DNA of 64,000 bases. Origin: Meandrina meandrites (lineage: Eukaryota; Cnidaria; Anthozoa; Scleractinia; Meandrinidae). Positions 49,780 through 61,800 of the stretch are shown here, one piece after another. The translations under genes and the position numbers were made by a program. The stretch is from assembly GCA_963693305.1 (NCBI GenBank), contig OY855903.1, positions 20,338,255-20,402,254 of the forward strand, in the 5' to 3' direction. The notes beneath the pieces were generated by a model. That model did not search any database and was not told the origin of the DNA. It worked only from the letters and a program-made list of their open reading frames with translations. Position 1 is the first letter of the stretch. Each line of letters begins with the position of its first letter.

Positions 49780-51745
49780 AAGAATCGTTAAAAGCAGGCG
49801 AGTTTTGTTGAGACATTGATAAAGGTATTCAAATTTTTGGACTGACAAGGTGTATGGTGACCTTTTGTCACTTTGCTAACAATAATTATTTCGCTTTTAG
49901 AAAGAGAGCCGGAATATCTATACTTAGAATTCGCCCTCGATCCACCTTAAGGGATTTGGCCATCAACATTTTCCATATCACATTACGGTTCTTAGGCCCT
50001 ATCAAATTCAATTGAAAGTGGAAACGGCAAAATAAGAACTGTTCACGGTTTGTTAAACAAACCCAAACAGTACCGAGAATCAAAACAATCACGCACGAAT
50101 TGAAGAATCAACTAACGTAACGCTAATGATATTTACACATTAGTGTAGCTGACCAGATCTATTATTGTTTGTATCACGAAGTTTCCCGTCCACCAAACAA
50201 TTTGTAGCTGTGCTATCGCTACAGTTGATCTAAATTACAAAAATAATGACAACAACAACAAGTGTCAGAGAAACATGAAAGGTTGCTCAGTCTGCTGCCA
50301 AATTAATGTATTCAAGATGGACTGTCTAACTGGCCTGCATGGGAATTAAACTTCAATAAACACTACATCGTTTAAATATGACCTGTTATCTAATCCACTC
50401 AATATCTTTTAGAAATGATCTCGCCTTTTAGTGAGGGGAACCGTTATTTAGAAACTACTGTATCTCTGTCCACGAATGTTTACACTAGCAGTACTAATAG
50501 ATGTAATTATTTAACGAAAAACTGAGTCATTCCTGTGAATACTTTATTGCCTGGCAAAGGTTTTGAGAATATGTCTAACACACAAGAGAACAAAAATTTT
50601 AATTGTTGTTATTTTTTTCACTTTTTAAAGACTTTTTCAGAAGCTTTCTGATTTTTTTTCAGAATTATGCGTGTATCATCAGTAAGAAAGCAAAACGTGA
50701 CAAACGCATTAAGAACATAGAATAACGCTTCATCCCATTGGATAAATCTACGACTACACAAAAGAATCGTTCTAGGCAGGCGAGTTTTGTTGAGACATTG
50801 ACAAAGGTATTCAAATTTTTGGACTGACAACGTGTATGGTGACGTTTTGTCAATTTGCTAACAATAATTATTTCGCTTATAGAAAGAGAGCCGGAATATC
50901 TAAACACCTCAGAATTCGTTCTCGATCCGCTTTAAGGGATTTGGCCATCAGCATTTTCCATATCATATTACGGTTCTTAGGCCCTATCAAATTCAATTGA
51001 AAGTGAAAACAGCAAAATACGAACTGTGCACGGTTTATTAAACAAACCCAAACAGTACCGAGAATCAAAACAATCACGCACGAATTGAAGAATTAACTAA
51101 CGTAACGCTAATGATATTTACACATTAGTGTAGCTGACCAGATCTGTATACTTTATTGCTTGTATCATGAAGTTTCTCGTCCACCAAACAATTTGTAGCT
51201 GAGCTATCGTTACACTTGATCTAAATTGGCAAGAAACATGACAACAGTAACAAGTGTCAGAGAAACATGAAAGGTTGCTCAGTCTGCTGCTAAATTAAAG
51301 TATTCAAGATGGACTGTCTAACTGGCCTACATGGGACTGAACTTCAATAAACACTACATCGTTAAAATATGACCAATGTCCTTTAGAAATGCTCCCGCCT
51401 TTTAGTGACGGAGTCTCAATAAAAGGGGAACCGTTATTTAGAAACTACTGTATCTCTGTCCACGAATGTTTACACTAGCAGTACTAATAGATGTAATTAT
51501 TTTAACTAAAAACTAAGTCATTCCCGTGAATACTTTATTGCCTGGCAAAGGCTTTGAGAATATGTCTAACACACAAAAGAACGAGAATTTGAATTGTTGT
51601 TACCCGGCTTTTTCCCTTTCAAAATCTTTTTTTTTTCTGTAGCTTTTTAGTTTTGTTCAGAATTATGCGTGTATCATTAGTAAGACAGCAAAACGCGACA
51701 AACACATTAAGAACATAGAACAACGCTTCATCCCATTGGATAAAT
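49780..51745. repeat. Direct tandem duplication of about 980 bp within unit 3
   Basis: GAGTTTTGTTGAGACATTGA at 49,800 recurs at 50,782, and the following sequence (through the TTTACACTAGCAGTACTAAT block and on to CGCTTCATCCCATTGG) is repeated in the same order. The junction lies near 50,760. Units 1, 2 and 4 have this segment once. Confidence 0.85.
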
Positions 51746-53052
51746 CTACGGCTACACAAAACTGTTTTAACGAATGGCATTACCTGTTAGAATGAACCTT
51801 GAATTTTCAGCATTACGTCATAAGCTTGTTTTTACTAGAACTTTCTAAGCAAAAAAGAACGAAAAAGTTGGTTTTGTTTGAAGAAGAAGAAGAAAAGATT
51901 TTGCTTGAATTCTGAAAGCAACAAATAAAGATTCAAGAGGCTGACGGTGTAAGCTTGCATTTTAGCTCGACTGGTTATTCGTCTTTATGCTTTGCTAGTT
52001 TTGATATTTAATCTCACACTTGTTTTTCTCTGCCACCTTTCAGTTTTCTACTGTTCCCCTCGGACAAAACCAGGACGCTGAGTTACTTCAAAGGTAAATG
52101 ATTTTGATAATTTATGTTTAACCGAGTTTAATGTTGAGATGACTCGCTAAAAACTCGTCTGCAGTGCTGTGTGTGTGTGCAATTTATTAACCTTTGTTTT
52201 CCAAGAAATAATCAGTAATAATGAAATCAGGTTCATATGCATGAACAATTTTATATGAAGAAAAGATCATCACTTTCAACACATTTCAGCCATTCCTTGA
52301 CCAAAACAAAAACAAAAATCAGCCGTAAAATTGTAATTTATAGCATTCGCAGGTTAACAAGGTTTTTTTATATAAAAACCCAGACAATAACTTGATGTTC
52401 CCAAAAGGTCCAGTCTTTACTTAGCCTTTATTATTCGGGAGAAGAAATCTTATCTCAATAAAACCAACCCAGGTTAAAGATAAAAAATTTGTGAGTTTTA
52501 TGTTTGTTCGCGATTAATTTTGAAAGTAACTCCGCATAATTGCTTTATGATGCCAACTTAGTTGCACAGAAAGAAGAAAATTATGGGCAATTCAGTAACA
52601 TAACATTTCGCTTTTTGCTGTAAACCAACCCGTCCGTAGACCTTTGTAGCAAAGGAGACTACCAGAAAGAAAAGGAACTGTTTTGCGTTTTTCGAACAAA
52701 CTTTATCATCAAGAACTCAAAAGTTAATTCGAGATCAAAATGCGTGAAATAGCTTTATTCTCAAATATCCAGGAAATATTCATATATATTCTTTGTAGAT
52801 CACTGAATCACGAGCGAGATCCGAATTTTTTTAAGTAAACGGAACAAACTCAGGTACAGGCTAAGTTAATCTACATGATAACTCACTGAAAATAAATTAT
52901 TCGCAAGGAAATACATGGATACAGAGGTGATCATACGGTTAATTGTTATGTCGTTTTCCTCTTGAGGGTTCTTGTTTTAAAATAATCCTCTCTTGGTTAA
53001 ATTTATATAGATTCATATAGATATTCTTATAATAAAACTGTTAAAAGTCGCA

Positions 53053-53292
53053 AAAACAAATTAAAGCTTAACTTGTTTCTCAGCATTTACCTGGAAAAAA
53101 GAAAACGATATTTTATCTCAAGTTTTCAGTCGCCCGACTTTGCTCGGGATTTCGCTCAAATCAGCAGTGGCTAAAACAAATTAAAGCTTAACTTGTTTCT
53201 CAGCATTTACCTGGAAAAAAGAAAACGATATTTAATCTCAAGTTTTCAGTCGCCCGACTTTGCTTGGAATTTCGCTATAATCAGCAGTAGGA
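53053..53292. repeat. 120-bp direct repeat, two copies (unit 3)
   Basis: AAAACAAATTAAAGCTTAAC begins at 53,053 and again at 53,173, followed by nearly identical sequence. The same two-copy arrangement is present in unit 4 (62,364 and 62,484) but not in units 1 and 2, so it arose before units 3 and 4 separated. Confidence 0.85.
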
Positions 53293-55025
53293 AATGTATA
53301 CGTGGCACACCAAGCATGATCGATGGAAGGCTTCATTACATCCTATTGGCCAAATCCACGACTAAACATTAACAACGCCTTCTGGCCAATAGCATTACGT
53401 GTTAGAATATATGTTGTTTTACGAACTTAGCTTGTTCTGACCAGTAACTCATTAAACAAACAAGGAAAAAACACAGTTAACATATTTACGGTTCTGATCA
53501 TCGACAATAAGGATTCAAGAAACTGACGATGTAAGTTGTCATTTGCTTCGGCGTATTATTTTTTTTTTCAATCCTGTGCTCGTTTTGATGTTAGATCTCA
53601 CACTCGTTTTTCTTCATTTTGCCATTTAGCTTTCTATTTCCGTCAATCCAGACGCTGAGTTACTTCAAAGGTAAATACCTTTAGATATATTTCACAGTAA
53701 AATAATGTTCATGCACTTGTTATGGCAAAAATGCTTCCAAAGTTTTAATCAAAGAAAGGAACATTAACCTCGAGCATTAAGCTAGTGTAGAGAAACACAC
53801 TGAATTTGAAACCCATTTTGCGCGAAATAATACCATGTTTGATTTGATTAGTTTTTATTCGACATAATATAATATATTAATATAATATATTACTTCGAAG
53901 TCAGGCTAAGAACGAATATAAAAGATGTTCACCTCGTGCCGTGAACGAGTTTATAGAAACACTTTCAAATTTGAAACTCAGGAATAAACTAATTTGACAG
54001 ACAAAAGTCATTTAGACCATCAGATTATACTCTGCATTCCTTGAGCCAGATTTCTGTGACAAGGAACATGCTTTCAATTAAATAACCAAGATAACCGATG
54101 ATGATATTTTCTCGAGTGGATCCGTTGAGTACTCCTCAACTCAAGGCTTTCAAGATTTGTTCCGGCGTGTTTTACGGAGCAATTTCCAACACGTCAAAAG
54201 GAATAGCAACACGACTTTTAGCATAAACGTTCTCGGCTTTTTGCTACGATCTGAGAACATCCACCACATGCAGAGCCACTGAGTAAGGTGTTAGTTAGAA
54301 GTAAATCTTTTAACGCTCGACAGTAATTCTAACGTAGCAAAGTAGAACATAGCTGACAAACACACAAAAAAAGAAATTATAATTATGCTCGACTGTTTTG
54401 CGTCAACCAGAACTCGAGTATTCACGATAAAAATGGGTCCAAAAGCTTTGCGTGAGTATTTGCGACACGAAATACTGGTCGAGATCGCGAATAAGCAGAT
54501 AAGAAAAATAAAAATTTGTCATTATTTTTTCATCCATTCCACATTGATTTAGAGTGTTATGTTACATGTTGCAAGTATTGCTTTTATTCTCCAAGTCAGT
54601 TCGAAAATGAGTACCAACTGTAACGTTCCGATTTTTTATTTTTTATTTTCTTTGGTCAAAACAAGATGACTGCTTGTTTCATTTTTAATGTCGGTACGTA
54701 ACCAACCTTTGAACGTGTATTAACGTTTCACTTACAACAAAGCAAAACAAATACGAAATAAAAGAGTACGTGTCATTGGTTAATCTGAAATTTGACCTTT
54801 CCAAGGAGGCTGCTCGTCTTATTTGTAATTTGTGTATGTAATCAACCCTCGAACGTGTACTAACGTGTCACTTCATTACAACAAAGCAGAGCAAACATAA
54901 AATGAAAGAGTGCGTGTCATTGGATGATTCAGAATTGATCCAGCCAATAAAACCGCTCGTCTTATTTTTGCGTTCGACATGTAACCTTGTTCAAAACAGG
55001 TTTTTACGGGAAACTCGTTTACTAG

Positions 55026-55092
55026 AGAGATAAATATCTCTGTTACATCAGTCTTGTATCATTTTCCTTCAGTTGATGCCAACAGGAACAAG
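55026..55092 (+). promoter_or_regulatory. Promoter and 5'UTR exon of CTHRC1-like gene E
   Basis: A TATA-like GAGATAAATATC at about 55,027 precedes a leader ending GCCAACAGGAACAAG|GTAGGA (intron from 55,093). The acceptor near the ATG is CATGTCAG; the upstream CACAG of genes C and D is mutated to CACATG here, so GTCAG is the only conserved candidate. Confidence 0.5.
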
Positions 55093-55455
55093 GTAGGAAC
55101 GTTACCAACTAAGCTTGATAACTGCATGTTAACGGGATATAATTTGGTTCTGCTCTTGTTGCTAAATTTTATAAGAACTGCTCGCAAGTTCCTTAATTTT
55201 GCAACCAAGAAAATACTGTATCATTCTTAGTCAGTTTATAGCTTTTTGTGATAAGTGTATTTCAATCATGCGAATAACAAGAAAAATGCCAAATTCATTT
55301 TGTTAATGCTGTACTGGGTAAAGAATTAGCCAAAGTTTGAGAAAAAAATGTCGCAAATCGCAGTAAATGTTTCCTTTACTGTAAGTATCTATCATCATTA
55401 TTTACCTCTCATATCATATCTTTCATATTACACACATGTCAGAAGATAACTGAAG

Positions 55456-56892
55456 ATGGCGCTATCTCGTATGAACGTTTCGCCCACCATCATGTTTTGT
55501 TTGCTGATTATACCGCTGATCACCTTGTGCTATGCAGCGAACAACAACAGCAGCGGCAAACCAAGCGGCAACATGGTAAGTTCATTTGCGCTTTCTTTCA
55601 TGCGTTTCCTTGTTAATAAATGTTTGTGGCAGAGTGGGGTATAACAAAACTTCTTTAAGAGCAGAAAGAAAGTGAAATTAGAAGAAATCGCTCGATATCT
55701 ACAAGAGAAATATCAGTGGGTCTGAACAGCTCTACAACAAAATAATGCGTTTTTTCTTTTTGCTCTCTACATTTAGGGTACTCAACAGTTTCCTTATGGA
55801 CCATGTGGTTATGGAGCTTGCGTTTGCGCGCCTGGAATGCCAGGTATCCCGGGGAGCCCTGGACCAGCGGGACCAGCAGGCACTGCAGGTTCACCCGGCC
55901 CTCAAGGATCCACGGGACCACGAGGAGACAAAGGTGAGGCAGGCAAACAAGGAAGTGAAGGCCCACCAGGCCCCAAGGGACCTCCAGGGACATTGGGATC
56001 TCAAGGGTCCACAGGCCCAGCAGGTCCGAGAGGAACCAAAGGTGACGCAGGTGCTAAAGGACGTCAAGGCCCTCCTGGACCACAGGGACCCCCAGGGACA
56101 TTGATAGGTAACTGGAAACAGTGCGTGTTTAAAAATCTGAACGATGGCAAGGACACTGGATTGATCAAGGTAAATATTGAACAAGCATCCTTCATTCAAC
56201 GTGGAGCCTATAAGTTTTGTTACAGCTGGATCAATCGCAAAGGTGTATGACAACCCAAGCCAAAAAGTGAAAACGTCGTTGAGCCCACAACAAAACAAAG
56301 GGGTGCTAAGAAACGAAATTTTGTGGCATAAAACAAAGTAATAAATATAATCTCGAACTTCCAAGTTTAACATGACTTTTCTAAAGTTGTACTGAAATAT
56401 TTTTCATGGTTTTTATCTTTTCGTGATCACCGTAGTGTGGTCAACTTGAAGCTGTCTCTAATTTACTAGACTAGCAATTTTTTTTTAATTTTGATTCCTA
56501 AAAGTTGATCTTTTTTATTTCTATAGGAATGTGTTTTCAAGAAAAAGTCAGACAAAACGGCTTTGCGTGTCTTTTGGAATGGCAACCTTCGCCTCTATAA
56601 CTGCCATGATTGCTGCAGGCGATGGTATTTCACATTCAATGGCGCGGAGTGCTCGGCTCCGGCGGCGATTGATGGTGTAGTCTACATGATATATGGGAAT
56701 AAAAGTGGCGCAAAAAAGAACTTGCACCGCCCGCGCCAAATCGAAGGAGTGTGTGAGAAAATCCACAAGGGCAACGTGCGCGTTGGATTTTGGGTCGGTA
56801 ACTGTGCTGCTCACGGATCTGCTGACGCATACACAGGCTGGAACTCAGTGTCCCGGATCTACGTGGAAGAAGTACCACCCCCACAGGCTTAA
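55456..56892 (+). CDS. CTHRC1-like secreted short collagen (gene E)
   Basis: Exons 55,456-55,575, 55,777-56,169 and 56,527-56,892 (TAA), all phase 0, give about 292 aa. Same layout as gene D: signal peptide, [11 protein letters not shown] linker, [17 protein letters not shown] segment, about 30 Gly-X-Y triplets and the conserved Cys-rich C-terminal domain. Gene E has [10 protein letters not shown] where C and D have a further triplet before NWKQC, and a two-residue insertion in the C-terminal domain (NKSGAKKNL against NGAKKDL in gene D). All C-terminal cysteines are kept. The 5' and 3' flanks match unit 2. Secreted homotrimer or mixed trimer with the other copies is plausible but untested. 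Confidence 0.92.
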
Positions 56893-57148
56893 AAAAGAGT
56901 ATTCTGAAACATTTTTGTAAGAGGGTTAGATTTAAACTAAGGCGCTTTACAGTTTACTGTGAACAGAATAATCATTAAGAAATCTGATAAACGGTTATTA
57001 AAAACGGTTTTATATGTGTGGTAAGCAAACAGGCTGATCAAAGTTGAGAGAAATTCCGATAATCTTGTGAATTCAGGCTACTAGGTTTCGTTCTTGAACG
57101 ATGTAGAGCATAAAGTAACGATTTCTGTAACAGTGCGGGGAATACGCA

Positions 57149-57154
57149 AATAAA
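57149..57154 (+). terminator. Polyadenylation signal of gene E
   Basis: AATAAA in the context conserved after genes C and D. Confidence 0.6.
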
Positions 57155-58424
57155 GACGAGGTAATTGAATACCCAAGAAGTGTGTGGTGTGAATTTGTTC
57201 AGAGTAACGTTTCGCTCATTTTCTTATTGCAGTCGAGTTGCAGGTTCTTGAAAGTTCTTTTATCAATAGAATCTGCTGGAGCAAAAGTCATCGTTTGGCA
57301 AGACGGAGTCACACAACTAAACATTAAAACAAATTTTGGACTGATTTTTTTTCCAAACAAAAACATCCACAAAAGAGTTTCAGTTACACAGATATAAGAA
57401 AGAATGCCGGTCGAACTTGAAATGTTAGATGTCGTATTTTACCATTACACAGAGTCGGGGGTTAGTGGTATATCAATATAACTGAAAACTTCTACCCAGT
57501 ATACCCAGAATTTTCCCTTAAAATCATGCAAAATACCAAAATTTGGAAAAACACAGTGCACTTTATACCCATGAAAGGCCCAATTTTTGCGTAAAAATAA
57601 GGTATACCAAATTCAAAATCCCCCTGTATACCGTATACCCAACAACCCTATACTCAAAAATGAACCAAAAATGAAGCTACTGCGTTAAGAGGCTTAGAAT
57701 TCGAGACATTTTTGTCTTGTTTTTAACTATCTTTTACAAAGTTATGTACCGATGATGGAGCGTGTTATAAACGTTTGGGGTCTGGGCCCTGGGGTTTATC
57801 AATGGACAATTGAATTTGGCGAGTGAATGTCGCTGAAGCCCTAAAACACTCAGGTCCTGTGAAAATCAATAGCTGTTATTTGGTTTTCACTAGCGACATA
57901 AGCACAAGCATAAGCAAGGACAGCGGCGACCTTTCGTCACTTTCATTAGCTAAATGGAGATTCTTTCCTGGAAGTGAGCAGACGTTAAGGGTTTACAATA
58001 CAACGGAGCAATCTGATTGTTTTAAGCACTTTATAAATTGCGAAAGCTTTTTGGTGAACCAGATCCAAAATGGTGAAAGACCTGATGAAAATAATGTTAT
58101 TTTGAACATTCTGTAGTAACAAACATGTTCGCTTTAATTGTCACGCATTATTGTCCAAGTGTTTCATCGTTTCTGCTATTACTGCTTAAAACTGCTGCTC
58201 ATACTTTGTGTAAAATAGTCCTAGGCTCGAAGAGTCCCTCGATTTGTGTACGAGATTTAATTAGAGACCTCTCCTCCTAATTAAACTACAGCTGTTTCTC
58301 CTATAATTGCATAAACAGTAGAAAGAAGCGAAATCTCTTCTTTGCCTTACCATTCTTACCAAATTCTTTTCTATTTCGTCCCTTACATTGACCTATCTAA
58401 TAAGGGATGGAAGATCATCTTAAG
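57155..58424. repeat. 3' flank of unit 3
   Basis: Collinear with the 3' flank of unit 2, lacking the long G run. It ends at the TTTGCCTTACCATTCT boundary used in all units, followed by about 70 bases (58,360-58,425) not present in the other units. Confidence 0.6.
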
Positions 58425-58870
58425 GAGGAGAGGAGAGCGAAGGGATCTCGGGCGAGACAAAAATGCTGCGATAGTATTAGAGCAAAGAGAGGGCGCAGAG
58501 GATAGCACGAGACGAAAGTAAGGCAATGAATTGGGGCGAGACTAAGGAGGAGGACAGAGCGAGGGGAATTGGGGCGAGACAAAAATGGGGCGATAATATG
58601 AGAACAAGGAGAGGGCGGAGAGGTTGGGGCCAGATTATAAAGAGGAGAGAGGGCGAGGGGAATTGGGGCGAGAGAAAAAGTAATCTAGAGGAGTGGGGCT
58701 AGGCTAAAACAGGAGGAATGGGAGAGGAGAATAAGGACAAGTCAGAATGGGGCGTTGCTTAAAGGCGGAGGAGAGAGTGAGGGGAATAGGAGCGAGGCAA
58801 AAAGGAGGCTAAGGGAGTGGGAGTGAAGTTAACAGAGGGAGGAGAGGAGGATATGACAATATGGCTGAAA
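58425..58870. repeat. Purine-rich minisatellite of unit 4
   Basis: Same motif family as the other unit heads; the Tigger-like remnant starts at about 58,885. Confidence 0.75.
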
Positions 58871-61800
58871 GGTCGCCTGTAACTACAGTGGAATCCTGAT
58901 TTCTCGAACCTCCAAGCGAAACGAAAATTGGTTTAAGTTATCAAGGGTAAAATTACAGTGTTTGACTTAGTGAAATAAATCCATGGTAAAAAGGAATCTT
59001 TGTTCAAGTTATCGAAGAGGCTCGAGAAATCGGCATTCCACTGTATGTATACCATATGTCGCGATTTTGTCTCTCGTAGCAAGTCTTCAAGCGCAAGTGT
59101 TTCAAGCGCAACTAAACTACAAAGGTCGAACAGCAATTCCAGCCTATATCGCGGGTTATTGACCGTATTGAAAATAAATTAAACTAGGCTCAATTTTGAT
59201 ATCTTCAATGAACGGAATTAAACAGCAGTTCTGAAAATGCTCAACACCAAATTAATATATTATAAACAACCCTCTAAAATTCAGCAGTAAATGTTGAATA
59301 TATAAGGAACAAGGAGATTATTATAATAAACAGTCTCCGTCGACCATTGTGTCACTTTTTACATTTGGAAATTATTTGACGTTTGAAGTAAAGAAACCTC
59401 TTTTACTGGATATTCATTAGATATTGGTAATAGCTGTCAATATCAAGTTGTCAGGAGTGTCAGTTATGAGCTATTAAAAACAATGGATACGAGGTCAATA
59501 ACCAACTGGAAACAACATGAACCTTACGTCATCAAAAACATTGGGAAAAACTAATCTTGCCAGCACAGCGAGCAGTTTGCTCGCTTTTAATTTAATTGTA
59601 AAAGAGTTTTGTTTTGTAGTTTGTTTCCTGATAGATTGCGTGGAAATTTAAAATACGACTGGCAAATATGTATGCAATGTGTTATGACGTGTGACCTGCA
59701 TTTGCTTTCAAGAGAATGAGAAATGGACTTGGAAGAAATTTGGCGCGCTCACGGCAAGATAAACCAACAGACTCAAGCACCTCCAGCGATCAGTCCGTGG
59801 CTTGGAAATCAGCCGAGCACAAGCAGGTAAAGAACACTTCCATACACAAGTTCAGGCAAGTGGTTGTTTATCGCAAAAAATATTCCCGTTAGCAATATAT
59901 AGAATGATGTTTAATGTCTATAATATTGTTTTCAACAGTCAACAACTGAAAATTCTCTCAACTGATTTAAACTGACTCGGATTTTTAGTCAGGCCAAATC
60001 TTACTTATATGAGCGTTTATCGTTTTCGCGCTATCGTCTGGTACTTTTCAAGGACATCTACATCTCGTACGGTAAGAAATTAAATTTGCTCATTTGATGA
60101 GACATTGACAAAGGTATTCAAATTTTTGGACTGACAAGGTGTATGGTGACCTTTTGTCACTTTGCTAACAATAATTATTTCGCTTTTAGAAAGAGAGCCG
60201 GAATATCTATACACCTTAGAATTCGCTCTCGATCTTCCTTAAGGGATTTTGCCATCATTATTTTCCATATCACAGAACGGTTCTTAGGCCCTATCAAATT
60301 CAATTGAAAGTGAAAACTGCAAAATAAGAACTGTTCACGGTTTGTTAAACAAACCCAAACAGTACCGAGAATCAAAACAATCACGCACGAATTGAAGAAT
60401 TAACTAACGTAACGCTAATGATATTTACACATTAGTGTAGCTGACCAGATCTGTATACTTTATTGTTTGTATCATGAAGTTTCCCGTCCACCGAACAATT
60501 TGTAGCCGAGCTATCGCTACACTTGATTTAAATTCGCAAGAAAAATGACAACAATATAACAAGTGTCAGAGAAACATGAAAGGTTGCTCAGTCTGCTGCC
60601 AAAAATAAAGTATTCAAGATGGACTGTCTAACTGACCTGCATAGGAACTTCAATAAACACTACATCGTTAAAATGTTACTTCTTTTCTAATCCATTCAAT
60701 ATCCTTTAGAAATGCTCTCGCCTTTTAGTGACGGAGTCTCAATAAAAAGGGAACCGTTATTTAGAAACTACTGTATCTCTGTCCACGAATGTTTACACTA
60801 GCAGTACTAATAGATGTAATTATTTAACGAAAAACTAAGTCATTTCTGTGAATACTTTACTGCCTGGCAAAGAACGAGAATTTGAATTGTTGTTACCCGG
60901 CTTTTTCCCTTTCAAAATCTTTTTTTTTCCTGCAGCTTTTTAGTTTTGTTCAGAATTATGCGTATATCATCAGTAAGACAGCAAAACGCGACAAACACAT
61001 TAGGAACATAGAACAACGCTTCATCCCATTGGATAAATCTACGGCTACACAAAACTGTTTTAACGAATGGCATTACCTGTTAGAATGAACCTTGAATTTT
61101 CAGCATTACGTCATAAGCTTGTTTTTACAAGAACTTTCTAAGCAAAGAAGAACGAAAAAGTTGGTTTGGTTTGAAGGAGAAGAAGAAAAGATTTTGCTTG
61201 AATTTTGAAAGCAACAAACAAAGATTCAAGAGGCTGACGGTGTAAGCTTGCATTTTAGCTCGACTGGTTATTCGTCTTTATGCTTTGCTAGTTTTGATAT
61301 TTAATCTCACACTTGTTTTTCTCTGCCACCTTTCAGTTTTCTACTGTTCCCCTCGGACAAAACCAGGACGCTGAGTTACTTCAAAGGTAAATGATTTTTA
61401 TAATTTATGTTTAACCGAGTTTAATGTTGAGATTACTCGCTAAAAAACTCGTCTGCAGTGCTGTGTGTGTGCAATTCATTAACCTTTGTTTTCCAAGAAA
61501 TAATCAGTAATAATGAAATCAGGTTCACATGCATGAACAATTTATATGAAGAAAAGATCATCACTTTCAACACACGGCTTAAATATCACAGAAAAAATGA
61601 GCCATTCCTTGACTAAAACAAAAACAAAAATCATTATGTAAAGATATAATTTCTAGCATTCGCAGGTTAACAAGGTTTTTTTTATATAAAAACCCAGACA
61701 ATAACTTGATGTTCCCAAAAGGTCCAGTCTTTACTTAGCCTTTATTATTCGGGAGAAGAAATCTTATCTCAATAAAACCAACTCAGCTTAAAGATAAAAA

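Larger units (their letters stand above)
48186..55020. repeat. Non-coding body of duplication unit 3
   Basis: Collinear with units 1, 2 and 4. X donor is near 49,176 (AGTAG instead of AGCAG). Y is 52,044-52,093 (50 nt) and Z is 53,630-53,670 (41 nt). It includes a roughly 980-bp tandem duplication and a 120-bp tandem duplication, listed separately. No coding gene was recognised. Confidence 0.7.

Noticed and set aside
58070..58120. Second hammerhead candidate CTGATGA...GAAC (also at 38,050 and 47,490)
   Set aside because: Stem II can form, but an unpaired base precedes GAAC and no stem I or III partner was found.
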